A stretch of DNA of 64,000 nucleotides, taken from Rhizobium sp. SL86. GTDB lineage: Bacteria; Pseudomonadota; Alphaproteobacteria; Rhizobiales; Rhizobiaceae. The first letter of the stretch is position 1; every line of letters begins with the position of its first letter. Location: NCBI RefSeq assembly GCF_026672545.1, contig NZ_JAPPRJ010000005.1:1-64000 (forward strand), read 5' to 3'. The notes under the pieces were generated by a model. The model did no database searches, had not been told where the DNA came from, and saw nothing but the letters and a program-made list of their open reading frames with translations. A program made the translations under genes and the position numbers. Positions 50,460 through 58,946 of this stretch are shown here, piece after piece.

Positions 50460-51175
50460 GCCTCGATCCCCAGATAGATTTCCTGAACCGCACGCGACGC
50501 CATCACTTCTTCCGGCGGGCCAGCCATGAGGACCTGACCAAAATTCAGCACTATCAGGCGTTCGACGACGCTGTTGAGAGCGTGGAGGACGTGTTCGATC
50601 CAGATGATCGCCGTGCCTCCGGCGTGGATTTCGCGGATGGTATCGACCAGCTCCCGACACTCCGCCTCGGTCAGTCCGCCTGCGATTTCGTCGAGCAGGA
50701 TAACACGTGGTCTGGTCGCCATCGCGCGCGCCAGTTCGAGGCGCTTGCGCTGAAGCAGTGGCAATCCTCCAGCCTCCCTGTTCGCTAGCGTCGCCAGGCG
50801 CGTACGCTCGAGGATGTCCATGCAGAAGTCAGGCGCCTCAGTCGCCGGGACGGTTCCTCCGAATCGGGCGGCGACCAGAAGGTTCTCGTAGACGGAAAGT
50901 CGGCCGAACGGTTGAGGTATCTGGAACGATCGGCCGATGCCGCTTGCGCAGCGCATCATCGCGCTCTCGCGGGTGACATCGAGACCGTCGAGAAATATCT
51001 GGCCCTTGTCGACCGGGAAATTGCCCGTGATGAGATTGAAGAGCGTGGATTTGCCCGCGCCATTCGGGCCGATGATGCCAAGGGCTTCACCGCTGCCCAG
51101 ATCGAAGCTGACGTCATCCGTCACCTTCAGGGCGCCGAAAGACTTCGATACGGCTTTAAGAGATAGTATCGACAT
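50456..51175 (-). CDS. Branched-chain-type ABC transporter ATPase (LivG-like)
   Basis: A 239-residue ATPase. Walker A is GPNGAGKST, then IGRSFQIPQPFGRLSVYENL, Walker B VILLDEIAGGL, and the His-containing WIEHVLHAL. The ABC signature is degenerate (LPLLQRKRLELARAMA rather than LSGGQ), which occurs in LivG-type subunits of aromatic-acid transporters. It pairs with the LivF-like ATPase. Confidence 0.92.
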   Translation of the reverse strand: MSILSLKAVSKSFGALKVTDDVSFDLGSGEALGIIGPNGAGKSTLFNLITGNFPVDKGQIFLDGLDVTRESAMMRCASGIGRSFQIPQPFGRLSVYENLLVAARFGGTVPATEAPDFCMDILERTRLATLANREAGGLPLLQRKRLELARAMATRPRVILLDEIAGGLTEAECRELVDTIREIHAGGTAIIWIEHVLHALNSVVERLIVLNFGQVLMAGPPEEVMASRAVQEIYLGIEA

Positions 51176-51247
51176 GTTCGCTCCAATGGATTGTCAGACA
51201 TCGTGAAGAGACCCGGCCGACGCACACCGCGCCGACCGGTCCGTGCC

Positions 51248-52513
51248 TCAGCCAAGAAGCTCCAGCGTGCCCCCGAGTGGGATCTCCGGCGCATTGGCGT
51301 TTTCCACGATGACGAGATCGAAGGTTCCGTCGCTCTTGCGACGCCACTGCCCGCCGACCAGTGGTGTCTTGGCGACATTCTTGCGAGCGAAGGGAGGAAC
51401 GTTGTCCTTGCCCCACCGAATGTTACCGACCACGGTATCGAGATTGGTCCCGGAAATGGCATTCACCAGCGCCTCGCTGTCGGTGGGGTCGGAGGCGCGC
51501 TTCAGGACGTCGGCGGCGAGTTCGAACAACGCATGAGTGAAGCCGACGGGCTGCGTCCACTGGCGCTTTGCCGATTTCGAGAAGGCATTGGCCAATTCGG
51601 CCGCACTCTCGCCGGTCAGCGAGGACTTATATGGAAAAGCCGGTGACCAGTAGATCTCCGCCGTCAGATTGTGCCCCAAATCGCCCAGTGCTGCGACGCT
51701 TTCGGGGAAAAGGAGCGCCTTTGCAATCGATACGATCTTCGGCTTGAAGCCCTGCTGAGCCGACTGCGTCCAGAATGTGGTGAAATCCGGCGGGATCGGA
51801 ATGCCGGTGACGATATCGCAGCCGGCCTGCTTGAACGCGTTGATCTGGGCGCTGAAGTCGTCCGTCAGGTTCTGGTAGCGGCCGGGGTCGGTCAGATTGT
51901 ATCCCGCCGTCTTTGCCGCCGGCGGCATGCCGACCTCGGATGCCCAGGCATTGCCGTCGCCATCGTTCGGCCAGAGGGCTCCGACCTGCTTGTTGGTGTC
52001 GAGGCTCTTCCACATGTTCAGGAAGACCGAAACATTGTCCTCAAGGCCCCAGAAGAAGTGATAGGCGTAGTCGAACTCCTGCCAGCTCGCGGGGTCGGCG
52101 GGATTTCCCTGCTGCCCGATGAACCAGGGCTGCCACGGAGCGACGGAAGAAATGACCGGCACCTCTTCGCTTTCGGCAATGGCGCAGACCGGATTGGTGG
52201 TCTCCGGCGTGGAGGCGACCAGAATGAGGTTCACTTCGTCGCGGCTTATCAGTTCCTTGACGACTTCGGCCGCCCGGTTCGGATTGGACTGGCTGTCCTT
52301 GACGATCACCTCCACGTCGAGGCCGAGGGCCTTGGCGCTGTCGAGGAACCTGGCAACCATGTATTTGTCGGCCTCGGCAAAAGCCGAAAGCGGGCCGGAC
52401 TGAGGAGTCACGTAGCCGACCTTGATCCTGGCGCTTCCGGCAAGGGCCGGCATGGCGAAACCGGCAGCGTAGGCGGCTGCGGTCGTTTTAAGTAGTGTCC
52501 GTCTGGTAATCAT
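51248..52513 (-). CDS. Branched-chain-type ABC transporter substrate-binding protein
   Basis: A 421-residue periplasmic receptor. The N-terminus MITRRTLLKTTAAAYAAGFAMPALA has a twin-arginine-type start and signal helix. The mature part begins IKVGYVTPQSGPLSAFAEADKY, the Leu/Ile/Val-binding-protein-like fold, and includes LILVASTPETTNPVCAIAESEEVPVISS. ATG 52513 is preferred over the upstream frame. It is the first transporter gene of the operon, 26 bases after the maleylacetate reductase fragment. Confidence 0.88.
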   Translation of the reverse strand: MITRRTLLKTTAAAYAAGFAMPALAGSARIKVGYVTPQSGPLSAFAEADKYMVARFLDSAKALGLDVEVIVKDSQSNPNRAAEVVKELISRDEVNLILVASTPETTNPVCAIAESEEVPVISSVAPWQPWFIGQQGNPADPASWQEFDYAYHFFWGLEDNVSVFLNMWKSLDTNKQVGALWPNDGDGNAWASEVGMPPAAKTAGYNLTDPGRYQNLTDDFSAQINAFKQAGCDIVTGIPIPPDFTTFWTQSAQQGFKPKIVSIAKALLFPESVAALGDLGHNLTAEIYWSPAFPYKSSLTGESAAELANAFSKSAKRQWTQPVGFTHALFELAADVLKRASDPTDSEALVNAISGTNLDTVVGNIRWGKDNVPPFARKNVAKTPLVGGQWRRKSDGTFDLVIVENANAPEIPLGGTLELLG

Positions 52514-52539
52514 CGCATTCTCCTCCCGTTTCTTGCGAT

Positions 52540-53184
52540 TTAGTCTGGTCGTGAACCGCTCCATGCGCGTTGCAGCAGATCGCGGATCGCCTGCCTCTCC
52601 ACGGGCCGTGGGTTCCAATAGGGATTGGTGGTGGCGAGCTCCGCGGCGCGGTCGAGATCGTCCAATGAGAGGCCAAGCGCCTTGAGGCTCATGGGCGCCC
52701 CCAACGCGGCAGAAAAGTCGTACAGGGCTTCGCCTGTGGTGTGCGCATCGAATAGCTGGGCCACCGGCGCCAGCAGATCCGGTACGGCCTTTTCGGTGTA
52801 GGCGACGGTGTGCGGCAGCATCACTGCGTGTGTTTCCGCATGCGGTAGATCGAAACTGCCGCCGAGCGTGTGGCAGATCTTGTGATGAAGGGCCATTCCG
52901 ACCATTCCGAGCACGGTGCCGCAGAGCCAGGAGCCATAGAGCGCATTCGAGCGTGCCGTAGCATTATCCGGGTTTGCGGCGATGGCTGGAAGCGCCAGCT
53001 TCAGGGCTCGGATACCTTCGAGCGCCAACATCGATGCAATCGGGTTCCGGTCCTGTGCATAGAGCCCTTCTACGGCATGAGCGATTGCGTTCAGGCCGGA
53101 TGTGATGCTCATCGCGACCGGAAGCCCATATGTGAGGTCAGGATCGTAGATCACTGTTTCGGGAAGGATGGAGGGACCGCGCAC
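52540..53184 (-). pseudogene. Maleylacetate reductase, N-terminally truncated (iron-type alcohol dehydrogenase family)
   Basis: About 214 codons match the C-terminal two-thirds of maleylacetate reductase (LPETVIYDPDLTYGLPVAMSITSGLNAIAHAVEGLYA, then GMVGMALHHKICHTLGGSFDLPHAETHAVMLPH with the metal-binding His region). The N-terminal NAD-binding domain is missing. In this frame a TGA occurs at about 53209, and from there upstream the sequence belongs to a DUF3991 gene in another frame. A GTG at 53184 could start a short product, but it would not bind cofactor. The full enzyme would reduce maleylacetate to 3-oxoadipate. Confidence 0.8.
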
Positions 53185-53537
53185 TGTCGTCTTGCCCAGC
53201 GTTCAGAGACGGAACTGCTGTGAGCGGGCTTTCCGGCCGGTCGAGACCAGGCAGGATCCCTGGCGACGATGCCGACAAGAGCGGCCACCCGGTCGAGCGC
53301 ATGGACGAAGGTCACGCCGTCCAGATGCTCCGCGAGACCGAAGACATCGCCCTTCGCGTCGGACAGTGGATCGAACCATCCCCGCCCCTCATGGATGACG
53401 ATGACGATTTCCGCACTGCGCCGGTATTTTACTGCCTTGCGGGTGCTCTCCTTGACATCGATGGAAAAGCCGGCCTGTTCCAACACGGCTGCGCACGGGA
53501 CACGGTCCCGAAGTTCTTCCAGTTTCTGTTTCTCCAT
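53185..53537 (-). pseudogene. DUF3991/toprim domain protein, N-terminal fragment
   Basis: From ATG 53537 (MEKQKLEELRDRVPCAAVLEQAGFSID) the frame matches the N-terminus of plasmid DUF3991/toprim proteins, including IVIHEGRGWFDPLSDAKGDVFGLAEHL and SSSVSERWARR. At about 53190 the similarity ends and the frame runs out of frame through the maleylacetate reductase fragment to a stop at 53151. The toprim domain is missing. The sharp change marks a recombination joint between plasmid backbone and the catabolic operon. Confidence 0.7.
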
Positions 53538-53758
53538 TATTTTCCCGGCGCTCTTGGCGCCGCCCTTCTCTCCAGATCCATTCTTCCCGCAATTTGCGGG
53601 ACCGTTCCCGGCGGTCCGCGAAGAGCAAAGGAGGCAAGGGCGCGCCATGGCAACCTGCTGATCTGCAGCTTGGCACCTCCCGTCGGTGCCAAGGCGCGGC
53701 GAAGCTTCCCTTGTCGCCTGCCGCGCGCAAGCGGCATCAAGGAGAGGAAAATGCCGGC

Positions 53759-53947
53759 TCAATGAGCCGGCCAGGGATGGAATTCATGCACGATCTCCAG
53801 ATCGTCTTCATCGTCGAGTTCGTCGCTCGGCAGAACGCCGAACTCGTCGCCGGACCTGAACAGTGTGACCGGAACCATCAGGGTGCGGGAAAGCTGGAAG
53901 GCGTGGTTTTGCGCAAGAGAAAGATCGGTGTTCATCTGAGGCTCCAT
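53759..53947 (-). CDS. Small acidic hypothetical protein
   Basis: A 62-residue frame from ATG 53947 (MEPQMNTDLSLAQ), or ATG 53935, with an acidic C-terminal part (SDELDDEDDLEIVHEFHPWPAH). The longer open frame to 54100 has no convincing extra content. It precedes the DUF3991 fragment in the same direction, as small conserved genes do on rhizobial plasmids. I do not recognise a family. Confidence 0.45.
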   Translation of the reverse strand: MEPQMNTDLSLAQNHAFQLSRTLMVPVTLFRSGDEFGVLPSDELDDEDDLEIVHEFHPWPAH

Positions 53948-54321
53948 CTTTGGAGCGGGCCATTCCCGCTCGATGGCTCCCGTCAGTGTCCGGAACCGGT
54001 CGCGATCACCGCGAAGGCAAAGCCGAAGCGGCCGCAGCTTGCTAGCGGACCCCGTCAGCGGGTTGATCGACGGAGATCCGGGGCCGGACCAGGAAGCCAT
54101 CCATCAAGAGCGGGATTGGGACGCCTCCATGGGCCTGCCTCCGATAAACAACGATCGTGCTGATGCGGATCTTGTTGTACCCCTCGATACCTGACGCTAC
54201 CTTCTTTTCGCTCCGGTCATCAGGTCAGAGTCGATGCCCATAACTGCTGCAGGCGGTTCACAGACGACCTGAGGCCGCGAATGCTGGACGTTCGCGATTG
54301 TGAGCCATCCGGAGCCGCCTC
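53948..54321. other. Intergenic region without supported gene
   Basis: Short open frames on both strands lack ribosome sites and recognisable families. The stretch lies upstream of the small acidic protein gene on one side and of the promoter at 54322 on the other, so it may contain the minus-strand promoter for the DUF3991 fragment. Confidence 0.4.
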
Positions 54322-54350
54322 TTGAAAAGCCGACACGTAACCGATATATA
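54322..54350 (+). promoter_or_regulatory. Strong sigma-70-like promoter
   Basis: TTGAAA at 54322-54327 and TATATA at 54345-54350 with a 17-base spacer, close to consensus. It points towards a short region ending in a terminator and then the DUF3800 gene. Transcription would begin near 54357. Confidence 0.65.
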
Positions 54351-54356
54351 TTGAGC

Positions 54357-54446
54357 ATAGTCGAGAGCGCTGATCCGTCGGTGCGTTGAACGATTGTTTC
54401 ACTCGGCTTACCGAATTGGAGCGGACCGCATGCGGTCCGCTTTTTC
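54357..54446 (+). ncRNA. Candidate small RNA or attenuator leader before DUF3800 gene
   Basis: A predicted transcript of about 90 nucleotides between the promoter at 54322 and the terminator at 54420. It contains a small stem TCGG-CTTA-CCGA at about 54403-54414 and the terminator hairpin. No convincing ORF with a ribosome site lies in it and no tandem repeats were seen. It may be an independent RNA or a leader that controls readthrough into the DUF3800 gene. Inferred from sequence signals only. Confidence 0.5.
54420..54446 (+). terminator. Intrinsic terminator with perfect 22-base palindrome
   Basis: The 54420-54441 sequence is a perfect inverted repeat (left arm AGCGGACCGCA, right arm TGCGGTCCGCT) followed by T residues at 54441-54445. 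A stable GC stem plus T-run is the standard intrinsic terminator. It ends 17 bases before the proposed DUF3800 start. Confidence 0.75.
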
Positions 54447-54462
54447 GTTCCAGGGGGATTCG

Positions 54463-55269
54463 TTGCATCTACTATATCTCGACGAGTCTGGTCACTCGCA
54501 TGATCCAAGCTCCGACTTCTTTGTCCTTGCAGGCTTTAGCATATTCGAGCGCCAAACGCATTGGCTGGAAGCCCAGATAGATCCTGTAGCGGCGCGCTTT
54601 AGCTCAACCAATCCTCGAGAAATCGAGTTCCATGGAAACCCAATGCGCTCGGGCAACGGTACCTGGAAAGGTGTGCCTCCCAACGACAGAGTTCAAGCCG
54701 TCGTCGATATCTTGTCGCTACTGGCAGACAAGCAGTTACAGTTGAAGGTCTACGCTTGCGTCATCGAAAAGAGGCTCTTTTCTCCGAACGACATTCTGGC
54801 TCGGAGCTTCGAGGAGGTGGCTTCGTGTTTTGACGGCTATCTGAAGACGCTTTACAAGAAAAAGAACCCCCAGCGCGGCTTGGTCATCCTCGACAAGAGC
54901 AACTATGAGGAGAAAATCCAAACCCTCTCTCATGTGTTTAAGCACGTGGGGCATGCCAACGGCCAACTTCGCAACTTTGCTGAAGTCCCGCTTTTTCTGG
55001 ATTCAAAGGCATCGCGCCTGATTCAGATGGCGGATTTGATCGCCTACTGGATTTTCCGTCACTTTCAGTCAGGCGACCAGCGTGGCTTCGACCTCATAAG
55101 GCCGTACTTTGCCCGGTACGGCATCGGGCCAGTCTCAGGTCTGCGCTGCCATGTCTCGCCGGAGACAGAAGCGCGCCTCGCTTCACTTCCAGTTCCAGCT
55201 CACCCTTTTCCGAAAGCAACGCCGAAAGCTATGGCCACCGCATCCCAAGTCGCTACGCCTGAGGATTGA
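54463..55269 (+). CDS. DUF3800 domain protein
   Basis: A 268-residue protein. The start LHLLYLDESGHSHD contains the YLDESG motif (acidic pair) that defines DUF3800, proteins with a predicted RNase H-like fold. A second acidic region is in GLVILDKSNYEEK and a third in SKASRLIQMADLIAYWIFRHF, matching the family's C-terminal 'Q.aDliAy' motif. TTG 54463 is chosen because AGGGGG lies 7 bases upstream and DUF3800 proteins begin with this strand. ATG 54430 lies inside the terminator stem. The function is unknown; relatives occur in mobile and defence regions. Confidence 0.75.
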   Translation: MHLLYLDESGHSHDPSSDFFVLAGFSIFERQTHWLEAQIDPVAARFSSTNPREIEFHGNPMRSGNGTWKGVPPNDRVQAVVDILSLLADKQLQLKVYACVIEKRLFSPNDILARSFEEVASCFDGYLKTLYKKKNPQRGLVILDKSNYEEKIQTLSHVFKHVGHANGQLRNFAEVPLFLDSKASRLIQMADLIAYWIFRHFQSGDQRGFDLIRPYFARYGIGPVSGLRCHVSPETEARLASLPVPAHPFPKATPKAMATASQVATPED

Positions 55270-55636
55270 AGGGGTTTTGGTGGTGCATGCGCTCCCTCAA
55301 CACGCTCGGTTTGAGCTTTTTTCAGTGAAAATTCCGGCTCTTCACCTTCAGCGTATCGATATGAAGATCGGGCGTGAACATGTCCCGCGGAACGACCGGC
55401 TTTGGCCTGTCGCGTGAATCCGATCCGCCGCCACCGTGGGCAAACTCATCGCCGCGACCAAGCGTACCACGCCGCCGTGTACGAAGCGGGTGACCTATTC
55501 TAGTTCATTGGCGACACGCCGAAATGCGTTAGTCGCCTCCGCCTTGAAGGGATCAGAACTGGCGACCCTCTTTGTGACCACTCGATTGCAACGATTTATC
55601 GGTCTCGCGCTCAGGCAATCTCCCTTCGTCAAAACA
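55270..55636. other. Intergenic region, no supported gene
   Basis: These 367 bases follow the DUF3800 gene and precede (on the minus strand, follow) the ParE-like toxin gene. A short minus-strand frame ending FKAEATNAFRRVANELE looks protein-like but has no full gene. Nothing else was identified. Confidence 0.4.
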
Positions 55637-55948
55637 TCATTCGTTCAGACGATCAGCCAAACGCCTCATGAGATCCATTCGTTCGTGAAAAATTGCGACA
55701 ATGAGGGAGGGCGCATCCTCTTGAGGCAGACAGAAGATGTAGTGATGTTGGCATCGCGCCATCCGCAACGCTGGATAGAGCGCACTCATATCCTTGAAGG
55801 GAACTTTGCCCACGGCAAGGTTCCCCATTCCTCGCTCCAAAGCCGAGACGTAGTGGCGCACTTGGGCGGCACTCCATTGCGCACGTGTGTACCGAATGAC
55901 CGATCGTAGATCCGATTCAGCCTCTGCGGTAAGGATGTAGGCCGTCAA
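55637..55948 (-). CDS. Type II toxin, ParE/RelE superfamily
   Basis: A 103-residue basic toxin. AYILTAEAESDLRSVIRYTRAQW is the usual ParE helical hairpin start; the strand region HHYIFCLPQEDAPSLIVAIFHERMDLMRRLADRL carries the conserved 'vl.ilH.rmd' end. ParE toxins poison gyrase and RelE types cut mRNA; the pattern favours ParE. It overlaps the antitoxin stop by 4 bases, so the two are coupled. Confidence 0.85.
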   Translation of the reverse strand: MTAYILTAEAESDLRSVIRYTRAQWSAAQVRHYVSALERGMGNLAVGKVPFKDMSALYPALRMARCQHHYIFCLPQEDAPSLIVAIFHERMDLMRRLADRLNE

Positions 55949-56196
55949 ACGCGCCCCTCGGCAATCTCCTCGTCGAGGATCTCACCTACGGTTTTCGTCG
56001 ATAGTTCTCCCGCGAGCGCGTTACTGATGCGCGTGTTCATCAACGTCTTTAATTCTTCCCAGGCCCGTTCTCCCTCGATATCACCGGGAAAGAGGCGCTC
56101 AAGTGCGTACTGCTTGATTGTCTTGCCTTGTAAAGCGGCCAGCGCCTTGAGGCTTTGATGTTGTTGGTCCGTTATGTCGATCGTCAATCGGCTCAT
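55945..56196 (-). CDS. Type II antitoxin, ParD-like ribbon-helix-helix
   Basis: An 83-residue antitoxin. SRLTIDITDQQHQSLKALAALQGKTIKQYALERL is a ribbon-helix-helix DNA-binding domain, and the acidic C-terminus (TKTVGEILDEEIAEGRV) would bind the toxin. ATG 56196 with AGGAGG upstream is clearly better than the longer frame to 56316. An inverted repeat 24 bases upstream is a likely operator. Confidence 0.85.
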   Translation of the reverse strand: MSRLTIDITDQQHQSLKALAALQGKTIKQYALERLFPGDIEGERAWEELKTLMNTRISNALAGELSTKTVGEILDEEIAEGRV

Positions 56197-56219
56197 CTGA
56201 CGTCCTCCTAAACTGTAAG

Positions 56220-56241
56220 CCCACATTAGCACATATGTGGG
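56220..56241. promoter_or_regulatory. Inverted repeat CCCACAT-N8-ATGTGGG, antitoxin operator candidate
   Basis: Perfect 7-base arms surround an inner CACATATGTG palindrome, just upstream of the antitoxin ATG on the minus strand. The placement suits autoregulation by the ribbon-helix-helix antitoxin. The bases from 56242 to the ISL3 element at about 56553 hold no supported gene. Confidence 0.5.
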
Positions 56242-56552
56242 TATATTGCCACCGCCGCGATGCTCTGTTCCGATGTCGCATGGGGGGTCTTCTATTTCGA
56301 GCAAGACGCCGATCACCCCTATCTACCGGTGCCGGGACATAACCCAGAACCGATCTCTCTGCAGGTGCATGCGCAATACTAGATCGAACCTTCAGCTTTC
56401 GTCGTGGGGCATCTAAGCCGCCGGAAAGACCGATGCAGCGTATGCATAATTATGGACTTCAAAGAGTTCTTTGCTGCGGGTGTTGTTCCAACTCCCACGC
56501 CCGATGTGATCGCTTCCATGTTAGCACTTACAGTCCGGACATGTGTCGCTTT

Positions 56553-58345
56553 GCACTTAATCCGGGTCTGCCTCACTTTGTGTGGAGATCAGCCCAATTT
56601 GATGGGCATCATCCGCGCTCTGAGAAGCTCTACACCTGCTCGGCCATACATGGCGCGCTTGATCGTCTTCAGTCGATTGATCTGACCTTCCGCTTGACCA
56701 TTGCTCCAAGGCATGTCGATGGCGTTACGGACAGCGTCGATATCGCGGCGAAGAACGCGGGCAAAGCGGGCTAGGGAAACGAGGCCAGAATGAATGGCAT
56801 CATCAATCCATTCTTCGAGCCTCGCCGACTTTCGGCTATGAAATATTCCGCGAAATCGCATGGAGAAGCTACGCAAAATCGCGAACGTCTGTGATCCCTG
56901 TTTGAGGGCGTCCACCTTCCCTGCTTGCTTGTTGGTCAGCGCGCCGCGCGGCTTGATGCAAAGAGTAGCGGCGACAATCGGTGAGATCAAATGACCAGTG
57001 TGCGGATCACGCACAGGCGCATCGTCATATGAGCCGTCGGTGAGTCTACTACCAGAGGGCGCCGCCTCACTCTCATCCGCTTCCGGCCTCTCGGCGCGCC
57101 GCCAGGTTGCCAGGAGGCGTTCAAGATTGGAAAAGCTGCCGGTGTACCCGCGGTACTTGATGTCATGAAACAGATGCCGCCCACGGCGATTGCCGTCCTC
57201 CCAGCATTGGGTGAGAAAGGCTTCGAAGTACAGGGGAGATGTCGGCTGTAACGCTCCCCTGCGTCGGTCGGGTGGCGTTTCAAATGTCAGCCACTTCGCG
57301 ATGCTGCGACGGCCGTATCCCGTGCGACCCGCAATCTCCGAGCAGGTCAGGCCTTCTTTGCTCAAGGCGTACACCTTCTCGAACACCTCCTTCCGGGACT
57401 GCCTATGTGTCCGTCGAAGCTGATTGCGCAACAGCATTCCAGGAGCCTCCTCATGCAAAGCTCGATCGTCATGATCAGTCTCGATATCCTCGTCTGGCAG
57501 CAGTGCCCTGCCTGTAGCTCGGCCGGAAAGGCTCATCTGTTCCTCAATCGCAAGACGCAGGTTCTGGAAGAGATGAAAACGGTCAGCCACCTGAGATGCT
57601 TGCGGGGCACCTTCACGAGCAGCCTGCGCGTAAAGCCCGCATCGATCTCGGCTGACCACCTCAATGGTGGGATGCCGCTTCAACCATTGTGAAACGCTGC
57701 CACGCTACGATCTTCGAGAATGTCCATGACCTTTCGGCGCTCGAGATCAACGATGATCGTGCCGTAGCGCCACGATTTCCTCCAACTCCAGTCATCAATG
57801 CCAATGATCCGTGCAGGAGGTTCGTCGTCGGCCTGTGAAGCACTCCGCTTCAAGTGCCGAAGGATGGTGTCGTCGCTGACCGGTATCCCAAGCTGGTTCA
57901 TCAAGCGCTCTCCTGGGCGTCCACCCGTGCCGTGACCCAGCAGGCCGACTAGCTTCGCGACCCTCGTTGTCCTGCGGGCGTATGGCGATGCGATCTCCGG
58001 GATCGAGTCGGTGAAAGTTTGCCGCTTGCACTGCCGATATGTGCAACGCCAGCGGCTCAACCGAAGCCTTACCGTCACTTCATTACCCTGGATCGGCAGG
58101 TCCTGAAGACTGCGGTGCGACCAGCCATGCCGATTTCTGCTCTGTTTACGGCAATCTGGACATGTGCCCGAAGATGGTCCGCAAGCAGACACCGCCCAAT
58201 TACCATCGCCGTTGGATACGACGTCTTGCACCTTGATGCCCGGACCGGGCGACCATTTTGATTTTGTTCTCATGCCCGCCAATAGCGAAGTGCCTGCTAA
58301 CGATCTGTTAACCACACAAAGTCAGGCAGACCCCGTTAACTGCCA
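56553..58345. mobile_element. ISL3-family insertion sequence
   Basis: Inverted ends GGGTCTGCCTCACTTTGTGTGG at 56564-56585 and its inverse at 58312-58333 match at 21 of 22 positions, with weaker similarity reaching about 10 bases further out on each side (TTAA(G/C)TGC). The element is about 1.77 kb with one transposase gene on the minus strand. The outer limits are approximate; no clear 8-base target duplication was found. Confidence 0.85.
56589..58273 (-). pseudogene. ISL3-family transposase, single frameshift
   Basis: The first frame (ATG 58273, MRTKSKWSPGPGIKVQDVV) carries the zinc-finger region GTCPDCRKQSRNRHGW, CRQ-type cysteines and the start of the DDE domain (RIIGIDDWSWRKSWRYGTIIVDLERRKVMDIL), then stops after DRSVAAF. 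The second frame begins at about 57690 with WLKRHPTIEVVSRDRCGLYAQAAREGAPQASQVADRFHL and continues to the catalytic Glu region WSNGQAEGQINRLKTIKRAMYGRAG. The loss of one base near 57690 explains both. Apart from the frameshift the protein looks complete, so inactivation is recent or the shift is tolerated. Confidence 0.85.
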
Positions 58346-58946
58346 ATCTGGCTCAAAGCGGCCGCATTCTCACGGTTAACTGCCAACCGACAGCACGAAT
58401 AACATGATAGCTGAACTCAAGTAAAACTATCCTCTGACGAAGAGAGCCGTGGCAGCCTTTCCTTAAGCGACGCCAGAGCCCTAAATCGGCAAATTACGTG
58501 GAATTTGAGGAGAGCTGCCTGGAGCGTGTTGCAAAATGTTTCGCGGGCCGCGATATCTGATGACCGCTTGGATTTTCATGTCTTGGTAAGCTATGGTGGT
58601 CCGAAGATGCGGGAAGCAGATCCTTCTGATTATTGGCGATTCAGCCGCGTTTGAAGCTAAAACCCTTCCCCAGCGAGAGCATCGCGTCGAAGCCGGAGCT
58701 TGTTCGACGCGATGTGATGAACGATTTCAGATCTGCGATTTGCCCCCTATTCTTCTTTACCCTGAATGGGCGCCCTCGATACTCTGCTGAACATGCGTGG
58801 TCACATAATGCGCGGGTCCTGATGCCAGGGCCATCTCGGTAGTGACGGCAATCAAGCTGCGCCATAGCAACGACTATTTAGGGCGTGAGCGTCCCGCCTC
58901 GACCATACCCAAAGGGCATCTTCATCGGGTATGGTCAAACCAAGCT
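58346..58946. other. Intergenic region after ISL3 element
   Basis: About 600 bases with no convincing gene. A GTTAACTGCCAA motif occurs at about 58335-58346 and again at 58375-58386, just outside the ISL3 right end, perhaps a second nested end. A minus-strand frame (58641-58865) ends with SFITSRRTSSGFDAMLSLGKGFSFKRG, which looks like a protein tail but has no identifiable body. Confidence 0.4.

Noticed and set aside
54430..54432. ATG 54430 as the DUF3800 start
   Set aside because: It lies in the middle of the terminator palindrome, and the extra N-terminal residues do not fit the family, whereas TTG 54463 has a good ribosome site and starts at the conserved YLDESG strand.
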